A stretch of 64,000 nt of DNA. Source: Methanobrevibacter sp. (lineage in GTDB: Archaea > Methanobacteriota > Methanobacteria > Methanobacteriales > Methanobacteriaceae). Below, in pieces: positions 58,515 through 64,000 of the stretch (position 1 is its first letter; every line of letters begins with the position of its first letter). The notes under the pieces are model-generated. The model saw only the letters and a list, made by a program, of their open reading frames with translations, was not told the origin of the DNA and searched no databases. The translations under genes and the position numbers were made by a program. Location of the stretch: NCBI GenBank assembly GCA_017407115.1, contig JAFQXD010000060.1:36939-100938 (forward strand), in the 5' to 3' direction.

Positions 58515-59645
58515 ATGAATGGTATTTATTATTATTTGATAGCCTTTGCTATCATCTGGATATTGTCTGCATTATTGCATGATAGGTTGGAAAAACATGG
58601 CTTTGAGATAAACTTTCCAGTCATCATGTGGAAGACCAAAAGGTTAAGGGGACTTATATCCAGGATTTCTAATTTTTCTCCGACATTCTGGCGTTGGTAT
58701 ATGAATGTCGGAATAGTTGTGGCATTTGGCGCCATGATTTTCATTACATGGACATTGATAAGTTCGCTACCTTCGGTTTTTGAAACACCTGCGGTGTCAA
58801 TTATAATTCCAGGTGTTGAAATGCCCGGTTCGTCAATTTATATCCCGTTCCTTTATGGACTTTTGGCATTGGCTAGCGTATTGATAGTTCATGAGTTTTC
58901 ACATGGTATTCAGGCCGTTGGCGAAAAGATTTCAATCAAATCTATTGGGCTTTTGCTGTTTGCAATCATTCCAGGCGCATTTGTTGAACCTGATGAAGAT
59001 GAGCTGAAATCAGCTAAAAAATCATCAAGGCTAAGGGTTTATGCGGCAGGTTCAATAGCCAACATATCCCTGGCAATTATTGCAATATTGCTTGTATCAT
59101 TGGTATCAGCCGGAATTCCAACATTTTTTGCAGAAGACGGGATAGCTATTGACAGAATTGTATCTGATTCTCCATCAGATGGTATTTTAAAGGAAGGAAT
59201 GGTTCTGGAAGCCATTGACAATCATAAAATTACCAACTCTTCCGAATATACAAGCATTGTCAGTTCCTTTTCTCCGGGAGATAATGTCACAGTTAAAACA
59301 GATCAGGGCACCTATACCTTGACTCTTGATAAAAATCCGTCTAATGAGTCCAGGGGATTTTTCGGAATTCAGGCAAATAAGCATTTTGAACTTATAAATG
59401 ACAGCTTGGGCCCTATACCTTGGGTTTTATTTGAACTTCTTGAGCTGTTTCAATGGGTGTTCATGTTAAACTTGGGAATAGGATTATTCAATCTGCTTCC
59501 GCTCAAACCTTTGGATGGCGGATACATGCTTGAGATTTTATTAAGCTATAAATTGCCTGAAAAAATATATAAACCAATAGTTAATGCGCTATCTGTTGTA
59601 ATGGCGATGATAATTGTATTCAGTATTGTAGCAGGATTTTTATAA
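58515..59645 (+). CDS. Site-2-protease-type membrane metalloprotease (M50)
   Basis: 376 residues from ATG 58515, preceded by GAGGAAGTGG; the open frame reaches back into moeA. Membrane helices lie near residues 5-20, 60-85, 108-135 and 175-200 and at the C-terminus. The zinc motif HEFSH (His126, Glu127, His130) lies in a membrane helix, and the third ligand Asp334 in LKPLDGGYM. Between them is a PDZ-like domain (VSDSPSDGILKEGMVLEAIDNHKI). Such proteases cut membrane-anchored substrates within the bilayer. The substrate is unknown here. FVEPDEDELKSAKKSSRLRVYAAG is the conserved loop after the second helix. Confidence 0.85.
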   Translation: MNGIYYYLIAFAIIWILSALLHDRLEKHGFEINFPVIMWKTKRLRGLISRISNFSPTFWRWYMNVGIVVAFGAMIFITWTLISSLPSVFETPAVSIIIPGVEMPGSSIYIPFLYGLLALASVLIVHEFSHGIQAVGEKISIKSIGLLLFAIIPGAFVEPDEDELKSAKKSSRLRVYAAGSIANISLAIIAILLVSLVSAGIPTFFAEDGIAIDRIVSDSPSDGILKEGMVLEAIDNHKITNSSEYTSIVSSFSPGDNVTVKTDQGTYTLTLDKNPSNESRGFFGIQANKHFELINDSLGPIPWVLFELLELFQWVFMLNLGIGLFNLLPLKPLDGGYMLEILLSYKLPEKIYKPIVNALSVVMAMIIVFSIVAGFL

Positions 59646-59659
59646 GATGCCTGCAATGT

Positions 59660-59702
59660 TAAAATTAAAAAAAATAGTTGAAAGAATATTAAATTCTTTC
59701 AA
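59660..59702 (-). terminator. Terminator for the oxygen-defence genes
   Basis: On the minus strand a perfect 10-bp stem, TTGAAAGAAT / ATTCTTTCAA with a 5-base loop (59678-59702), is followed by CTATTTTTTTT. It serves the minus-strand rubrerythrin-like gene; on the plus strand there is no T-tract after the stem. Confidence 0.75.
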
Positions 59703-59704
59703 AT

Positions 59705-60118
59705 TTAGAAATATCTTTCTAAGATTCCTTCTAAGATTTTGTAGTGACGACCTTCGTCTTTGGAACTTTCTCTGAAGAAATCAGCAGCAGTTTCGATACC
59801 TGCTTCTTGAGCTTTTTCGGAAGCTTCTCTTTTTTCTGCGTTAGCCATTTTTTCTCCACCCATCATCCATTCGATGTTTTCTTTAAGGGTGTCTTTTATG
59901 ATTCCGTTCATTTCACAGAATCTTGCAGCGTGTTCAGCTTCTTCCCAAGCTAATCTTTTAAATACTTCAGCTAATTCCCCGTAACCTTCTCTTGAAGCTT
60001 GTCTAGACATTGCTAAGTAGATACCTACTTCGTTGGTTTCTCCTTCAAAGTTTCCAGCAACAAATTTTTCTACAGGGGTTCCTTTTGTAATTCCAATTTC
60101 ATGTTCATATTTTACCAT
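59705..60118 (-). CDS. Rubrerythrin-like ferritin-family protein (no rubredoxin domain)
   Basis: 137 residues. A four-helix diiron protein: [32 protein letters not shown] with ExxH, and [19 protein letters not shown] with a second ExxxxxxExxxH. The C-terminal rubredoxin domain of full rubrerythrins is missing. Rubrerythrins reduce hydrogen peroxide. It is downstream of the F420H2 oxidase gene by 12 bases, so water-forming O2 reduction and peroxide removal are made together. Confidence 0.82.
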   Translation of the reverse strand: MVKYEHEIGITKGTPVEKFVAGNFEGETNEVGIYLAMSRQASREGYGELAEVFKRLAWEEAEHAARFCEMNGIIKDTLKENIEWMMGGEKMANAEKREASEKAQEAGIETAADFFRESSKDEGRHYKILEGILERYF

Positions 60119-60130
60119 ATTATCACCTTT

Positions 60131-61357
60131 TTATAATTCTTTACATGCTTGAGCTAATTTTTTACCCAATTCAAAGCTTGCTTCTTCCTCTTCAGCATTA
60201 GGTACGAATGTAATTTCCTGACTTTCAACTACATCAAATCCGCAGTTGTTCAATTCTTCAGCGAGCATTGCAGGGGTTCCACCTTTTCCTCCCATTGAAC
60301 CGAAGGTAACTGCTTTTCTTACAATGCCGGTTCTGTTGAAGAGCAATCCTTTCAAGTAGTACATGATGTCTCCGATACTTGGGTATGGCACATCGTTAAT
60401 GGTTGGATCACCTACTGCAATACCTTTACTTGTGAGGATGCTTTTAACGATTTCTGATCTTTCGTCTTCATGCAGGAAGAAGATTTCTACATCATAACCT
60501 TCAGACATTGCACCTTCTGCAATTTCGTGAGCCATTTGTTGGGTTGAGTAGTGCATTGTGTCGTAGATGATTGTGATTTTGTCTTCACATACTCCGGTTG
60601 CCCAGTTTTGGTAAGCTCCAATAATTTGCATTGGATCGGTCCAGATTTGACCGTGAGATGGTGCAATCATTTTGATAGAGTCAAGTAAACCTAATTCCAC
60701 AACTTCGTTTAATTTCTTGAGCACTAATTTTGAAAGTGGGGTAATTAAGTTTGCATAGAATTTTTGAGCCGCATCCATTAAGACATATTCTGGGATTTCA
60801 TCAGAAAATCTTTGGGTGAAGCATAAGTGCTGACCGAATGCGTCATTAGGGAATAAGATGCCTGTTTCATCTGCAAGCAATGTGAACATGCTGTCCGGCC
60901 AGTGTAATAAGAACGCATCCAAGAATGCCAAGGTCCTGCCTCCAACATCTAAGCTGTCTCCAGTTCCAACTGTGATGAATTCAGCGCCTTCAAGTGCAGG
61001 GTAATGTTTTAAAAGACCGTTTACAGCTATCTTGGTACAGTAAATTGGTGCTTCAGGGAATCTTTTGTGCAAGTCCACTAAAACTCCGGAGTGGTCTTTT
61101 TCCACGTGGTTCTGGATGATGTAGTCAACTTTGACTTCTCTTCCTTCTTGTGCGAATGCATCATCGATACGTGCCATCATTTCTTTTGTTTTTCCTGGAT
61201 ATGCATTGTCGATAATTGCTACTTCGTCTTCACCAAATACGATGTATGCATTGTATGTGGTTCCATCCAAGGTATAACCGTGGTAGGTTCTTAAATCCCA
61301 ATCGAGTACACCAATCCAGTATACTCCATCAGCTATTTTTTGTGCGTTTGCTTTCAT
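60131..61357 (-). CDS. fprA: F420H2 oxidase (flavodiiron protein FprA)
   Basis: About 408 residues from ATG 61357; in-frame ATGs at 61369 and 61387 are alternatives. It reduces O2 to water with F420H2, the main oxygen defence of these methanogens. A metallo-beta-lactamase-like diiron domain comes first: [12 protein letters not shown] (HxExDH ligands), [19 protein letters not shown] and [10 protein letters not shown] flavodoxin domain follows (~255 on: [34 protein letters not shown]). Family members start near [21 protein letters not shown]. Its upstream region holds a palindromic operator. Confidence 0.88.
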   Translation of the reverse strand: MKANAQKIADGVYWIGVLDWDLRTYHGYTLDGTTYNAYIVFGEDEVAIIDNAYPGKTKEMMARIDDAFAQEGREVKVDYIIQNHVEKDHSGVLVDLHKRFPEAPIYCTKIAVNGLLKHYPALEGAEFITVGTGDSLDVGGRTLAFLDAFLLHWPDSMFTLLADETGILFPNDAFGQHLCFTQRFSDEIPEYVLMDAAQKFYANLITPLSKLVLKKLNEVVELGLLDSIKMIAPSHGQIWTDPMQIIGAYQNWATGVCEDKITIIYDTMHYSTQQMAHEIAEGAMSEGYDVEIFFLHEDERSEIVKSILTSKGIAVGDPTINDVPYPSIGDIMYYLKGLLFNRTGIVRKAVTFGSMGGKGGTPAMLAEELNNCGFDVVESQEITFVPNAEEEEASFELGKKLAQACKEL

Positions 61358-61430
61358 AATATCAACCATTTTTAAATTTTTATTCATGGATTTGGTATCT
61401 ATGAATTATTATTATTTCTAATTTATTAAT

Positions 61431-61465
61431 TATATATAGTTTTGTTTTATACGAATTGTTCGTAT
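61431..61465 (-). promoter_or_regulatory. F420H2 oxidase promoter with a palindromic operator
   Basis: On the minus strand TATATATA (61431-61438) is the TATA box. Eleven bases upstream of it the dyad ATACGAATTGTTCGTAT (61449-61465; 7-bp arms, 3-base spacer) takes the place expected for a regulator. Half-sites of TTCGTA type recall the inverted repeats I associate with the methanogen redox regulator MsvR, which controls the homologous fpaA operon in Methanothermobacter; this match is from memory. Confidence 0.6.
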
Positions 61466-61491
61466 TTTATTTCAAATAATTCTACCTAATT
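61445..61491. repeat. Module-flanking direct repeat, copy A
   Basis: About 47 bases nearly identical to 63769-63813: 23 identical bases, then TA in place of G, then TTTCAAATAATT, one extra C, and TACCTAATT. It contains the ATACGAA/TTCGTAT palindrome and lies 56 bases beyond the ATPase stop codon. Weaker likeness continues on both sides. Confidence 0.8.
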
Positions 61492-61546
61492 ATTGATGAA
61501 TTTTTACCTCTGATGTTTTCATTGTATAGTTTATTCCACACAAACC

Positions 61547-62737
61547 TCATATGTTTCTATAAGGATAAATTCCTTTCTCATTAAATTCTAATTCCAACCA
61601 TCTTTTGAGAATTGGCTCAGAAATCTCGTATAATCCATTATTTAGTATTATGAGGCCTTGATTTTGAAGGTTATTTAAATAATTGCTTAATGATCCTGTG
61701 GATATTCCAAATTCATTTGCAATGTCTATTCTACGTTGGGGCTTTTCAAGCAGTATAATGATTATTGTTTGTTCTCGAAAGGATAATTTTGTCCATATAT
61801 TGATTAAATGTGAACTTATGGCTTGAATTTTTTTATCGAATTGTATTTTTATGGCATTTTCATCTAATTGTTGATTTATAGGTAATAGTGCTGCGAAGAT
61901 ATTAACATATGATGGGGTTCCTGATGTGCATTTGTAAAATCTGTCAAAACCGTCATCGGTAAATTTAATGTATGGTGCTTTTTCAGATAAATAATTCCTT
62001 ACAGTTTCTTTTTCAAAGGGATTTAAGTGAATTGAAATCATTCTTCCACCGAATGCTCCATTTTGACTAGCAATTTCGGAAATTAATTTGTCTTGCATGC
62101 TCATTGATCCTGAAAATACATACCCTACATTTCTTTGATTTTGAATGTAACTTCTCAATTTCCATAAGAATGAATCCCTATAGTTATTCAGTTCCCTTAT
62201 GAGTTGGAATTCATCGATGAAAATTAAAACACCTTTGATTTTTTCCTGATTTTTCTCATATATCTTTTCAGGTAAATCCAGTACAAAATCCATAAGTTTT
62301 TCTTCGTTTGTTTCTTTTGAAAAAACTGGGAGGGATATTTTATCAATATTTATGAATTCTTTGATTTTAAAGTCATTTGATTTAAAATATTTTTCTATTT
62401 GTTTATCTAATGTGTTTAATCCTTTTCTTTTCGCTTCTCTAATAAATTCTTTGAAAATATGTTCCATTAAACCAATTATGCCCATGTGATTTTTTTGATA
62501 ACATTCTGATTTTGAAAAGTCAATATAAACCACTAAATATTCTTCATCCATTTCCCTTTTCAATTTTTTAAGAAAAACGGTTTTTCCAACACCTCTTATT
62601 CCAGTCAATAACAAATCTGGGGCGTGGCCTTGTCCTGTTGATTGCAGGAGATTTTTAATATTAATTAATTCGCTTTCTCTATTGTAAAACTCTTCGTCTG
62701 TTAAATTTTGATTTGTTCCCCATGGCAGGTCTGTCAT
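61547..62737 (-). CDS. P-loop AAA-type ATPase with C-terminal winged helix
   Basis: 396 residues. It begins with an NLTDEEFYNRESELINIKNLL box typical of archaeal ATPase/STAND-like proteins. Walker A is GIRGVGKT (46-53) and Walker B LIFIDE (Asp175-Glu176). A sensor-like VFSGSMSMQ and an arginine-rich MISIHLNPFEKE follow. Residues ~320-385 form a winged helix (QRRIDIANEFGISTGSLSNYLNNLQNQGLI). No nuclease or membrane domain is seen. It could be a DNA-bound switch, an Orc/Cdc6-like loader relative, or the ATPase of a defence or maintenance module. It is preceded by 47-bp repeats and three small overlapping genes. Confidence 0.7.
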   Translation of the reverse strand: MTDLPWGTNQNLTDEEFYNRESELINIKNLLQSTGQGHAPDLLLTGIRGVGKTVFLKKLKREMDEEYLVVYIDFSKSECYQKNHMGIIGLMEHIFKEFIREAKRKGLNTLDKQIEKYFKSNDFKIKEFINIDKISLPVFSKETNEEKLMDFVLDLPEKIYEKNQEKIKGVLIFIDEFQLIRELNNYRDSFLWKLRSYIQNQRNVGYVFSGSMSMQDKLISEIASQNGAFGGRMISIHLNPFEKETVRNYLSEKAPYIKFTDDGFDRFYKCTSGTPSYVNIFAALLPINQQLDENAIKIQFDKKIQAISSHLINIWTKLSFREQTIIIILLEKPQRRIDIANEFGISTGSLSNYLNNLQNQGLIILNNGLYEISEPILKRWLELEFNEKGIYPYRNI

Positions 62738-62756
62738 AATTCAATCTCCTAAAATG

Positions 62757-62870
62757 TACTATAAATTATAGTATGTTTGGATTATAATATAAATTTTAGT
62801 ATATACTATAAAATATAGTACATTTTTAATATGCTATGAATTTTAGTAGATACTATTTATCTATGTAAGT
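62757..62870. repeat. 47-bp direct repeats built from TACTATA/TATAGTA dyads
   Basis: Unit 1 is 62757-62803, unit 2 is 62804-62850 and a third unit starts at 62851. Each full unit begins with the dyad TACTATA-N3-TATAGTA (62757-62773, 62804-62820) and ends with TTTTAGTA, which with the next TACTA makes a second dyad (62797-62808, 62844-62855). The repeats occupy the gap between the 81-residue gene and the ATPase start. They look like cooperative operator sites or replication-type iterons. Confidence 0.85.
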
Positions 62871-63102
62871 GTTTTTGGTTTGTGTTCATTTTTACCATTT
62901 CAAAGTACTTTTCTTTTTCTTCAACTATTTCATTGACAAGCTCTAGAAATTCTCTATCCACTAATCCATCATATTTGATGTCTGTTTCAGTATCTAATAT
63001 TTTTTGAATAGAAAGAATTTCCTGGAACCTTCCTTCAACTGGAGGAATGTCAATTATCCCAATAATGTCTTCAAGAGTTTGTGTTTTTCTTTTATCATTC
63101 AT
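62857..63102 (-). CDS. Small protein of unknown function (81 residues)
   Basis: Third gene of a three-gene overlapping unit. Acidic and helical: TLEDIIGIIDIPPVEGRFQEILSIQK, then DGLVDREFLELVNEIVEEKEKYFEMVK. There is no signal peptide or membrane segment. The perfect ribosome binding site AAAGGAGGT lies at the end of the previous gene, whose stop overlaps this ATG by 4 bases. Its own 3' end enters the 47-bp repeat array. Confidence 0.6.
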   Translation of the reverse strand: MNDKRKTQTLEDIIGIIDIPPVEGRFQEILSIQKILDTETDIKYDGLVDREFLELVNEIVEEKEKYFEMVKMNTNQKHLHR

Positions 63103-63272
63103 TCAATACCTCCTTTTCCAGTATAAGTATCAAAATCACCTAAATCTTTTTTTGAATATGATTTTAACCTTTTAAGAACTTCTAAATCTTCTTCATATGC
63201 TTCATCACTTGGAATAAATGAAAACCAAGATAAAGCAACTTCAATATCTTTTTGCAACTGATTTCTAGCCAT
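63099..63272 (-). CDS. Small protein of unknown function (57 residues)
   Basis: Reading frame ATG 63270-63272 to TGA 63099-63101. It starts MARNQLQKDIEVALSWFSF, continues IPSDEAYEEDLEVLKRLKSY and ends in a Gly-rich tail. It is helical and charged with a Trp. It overlaps the upstream gene by 8 bases and the downstream gene by 4, which strongly supports it as a real coupled gene although very short. No family is recognised. Confidence 0.6.
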   Translation of the reverse strand: MARNQLQKDIEVALSWFSFIPSDEAYEEDLEVLKRLKSYSKKDLGDFDTYTGKGGIE

Positions 63273-63525
63273 CTATTATCATCCCTATGTCATCACAATA
63301 ATCCTTTACTTTTTGCAACAAATCTTTTGTGCTTTCCAATTTGAATTTCAAACACTCGTTTTCTTTTTTTAACTCAAGTATACTGGAATCTATGTTTGCA
63401 GCTGATTTCAGCAATTCATTTTTTTCATATAATTTATTTAAGATATCACATAATTCTTCCAAACTCAATTGTTTGCCATTGTCCCATATGCCATTGGTTT
63501 CAATGAATAATCTTTTATCTGCCAT
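63265..63525 (-). CDS. Small coiled-coil protein (86 residues)
   Basis: First gene of the three-gene unit. The N-terminus ADKRLFIETNGIWDNGKQLS is followed by a predicted coiled coil with heptads of Leu/Ile (LCDILNKLYEKNELLKSA; SSILELKKENECLKFKLEST). Such a protein could be a partner or adaptor for the ATPase downstream. Box-A-like CTATATATTATTT on the minus strand near 63590-63602 gives a leader of about 40-50 bases. No family is recognised. Confidence 0.58.
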   Translation of the reverse strand: MADKRLFIETNGIWDNGKQLSLEELCDILNKLYEKNELLKSAANIDSSILELKKENECLKFKLESTKDLLQKVKDYCDDIGMIIDG

Positions 63526-63606
63526 TTTTATCTCGCTATAGCTTTATTTCATTTAATAAATGAATAATTAATATTATCATATTAATTTAAAAATAATATA
63601 TAGTTT

Positions 63607-63819
63607 TTGTTTGAAATTAAAGCAATTTTACGAAGTGAAAGCAATATTACAATATCAGACAATGATTTTAATATTTTCAACGGTTTCAAAAGTTTAATAA
63701 TAACTACAAAACAAATTCTTTATCAGAGTTTTAGTGGTGAAAAGATAGTATCTGAACTTTTTTATAAGTTTTATACGAATTGTTCGTATTTGTTTCAAAT
63801 AATTTACCTAATTGATTAA
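63607..63819 (+). CDS. Doubtful 70-codon frame reading into direct repeat B
   Basis: TTG-initiated frame on the plus strand, opposite to the module genes. It starts LFEIKAILRSESNITISDNDF, has reasonable amino-acid composition, and its last ~17 codons are direct repeat B. It lies in the stretch (63613-63768) that copy A lacks. It may be the 5' part of a gene cut by an insertion, or chance. This and repeat B are all that the 340-bp gap 63526-63866 holds besides the module promoter. Confidence 0.25.
   Translation: MFEIKAILRSESNITISDNDFNIFNGFKSLIITTKQILYQSFSGEKIVSELFYKFYTNCSYLFQIIYLID
63769..63813. repeat. Module-flanking direct repeat, copy B
   Basis: Near-identical to 61445-61491, in the same orientation, with its own ATACGAATTGTTCGTAT dyad at 63773-63789. 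It lies 53 bases beyond the stop of the gene at the window end, the same relation copy A has to the ATPase stop. Confidence 0.8.
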
Positions 63820-63866
63820 CTTTTGTTGGTAGTGTTTACAGTGTATGCTATGTTCAGATTATATAG

Positions 63867-64000
63867 TTATTTTGTGAAAGTTTGTACCATATAATTCAAC
63901 CAATTTTCATAAAGTGATTTTAGCCCTACAAATTCATTAAATCCTTCTTTAAATATTGTAATAAGTTCATCCAATGTATTATAATATGTTTTATATATTC
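63867..64000 (-). CDS. C-terminal end of an unknown gene, cut by the window edge
   Basis: On the minus strand the frame is open from base 64000 to TAA at 63867-63869, at least 43 residues. It is helical with aromatic residues: DELITIFKEGFNEFVG, then LKSLYENWLNYMVQ. Because direct repeat B follows its stop as copy A follows the ATPase stop, it may be the last gene of a second module. Identity cannot be told. Confidence 0.45.
   Translation of the reverse strand, partial: IYKTYYNTLDELITIFKEGFNEFVGLKSLYENWLNYMVQTFTK

Noticed and set aside
62757..62870. Possible CRISPR array
   Set aside because: Only two and a fraction units, no spacers that vary independently of repeats, and no cas genes; the units are direct repeats made of operator-like dyads.

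Overview
The window reads as chromosome from a pseudomurein-walled methanogen of the order Methanobacteriales, most likely a Methanobrevibacter. The reasons are the low GC content, heterodisulfide reductase subunit A, methanogenesis marker protein 11, an archaeoflavoprotein, F420H2 oxidase with a rubrerythrin-like partner, archaeal RPA/RadA, archaeal TATA-type promoters, AAGGTGA-type ribosome binding sites, and very large adhesin-like surface proteins. No ribosomal RNA gene, intact tRNA gene or CRISPR array was seen.

Layout. 1-13.7 kb: three giant surface proteins. The first is cut by the window edge and carries 537-bp tandem repeats; the third contains a papain-type cysteine protease. thiL and an AmmeMemoRadiSam-type radical SAM gene sit between the first and second. 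13.9-19.5 kb: a DUF2264 gene on the minus strand, then leuC-leuD-leuB, a 40-residue membrane protein, ribH and methanogenesis marker 11. 19.5-26.7 kb: a membrane glycosyltransferase, Tex, a two-gene toxin-antitoxin-like pair, a tandem-domain PurE and a UbiD-type decarboxylase. 26.8-38.3 kb: a surface-polysaccharide region with a nucleotide-sugar dehydrogenase, the complete dTDP-rhamnose set rfbD/A/C/B, a barnase-barstar pair embedded in that operon, two small membrane paralogs, a TagF-like transferase, three GT2 glycosyltransferases and a polyprenyl-phosphate sugar transferase. 38.4-42 kb: multi-OB-fold RPA and RadA. 42.4-44.4 kb: hdrA.

44.4-47.4 kb is mostly non-coding apart from one GNAT/zinc-ribbon gene. 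It holds a 98% identical direct repeat pair bracketing a 27-residue hydrophobic ORF and a probable small-RNA unit, and further on a 266-bp MITE-like element with 20-bp inverted ends. 47.4-51.5 kb: glyA with an archaeoflavoprotein, DUF192, an Rpn-type nuclease, a DsbA-family protein and a 36-residue basic protein. 51.9-59.6 kb: ileS, purL, moeA and a site-2-protease homolog. 59.7-61.4 kb: an oxygen-defence pair on the minus strand (F420H2 oxidase then rubrerythrin-like).

61.4-64 kb is an accessory module. Three overlapping small genes lead into a P-loop ATPase with a C-terminal winged helix. A 47-bp direct repeat built of TACTATA/TATAGTA dyads precedes the ATPase. A ~46-bp near-identical direct repeat, carrying the palindrome ATACGAATTGTTCGTAT, flanks the module; one copy is also the upstream region of the F420H2 oxidase gene. 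The best leads for something undescribed are this module, the secreted barnase with its inhibitor in an archaeal rhamnose operon, and the repeat-bracketed small-ORF/sRNA locus after hdrA.
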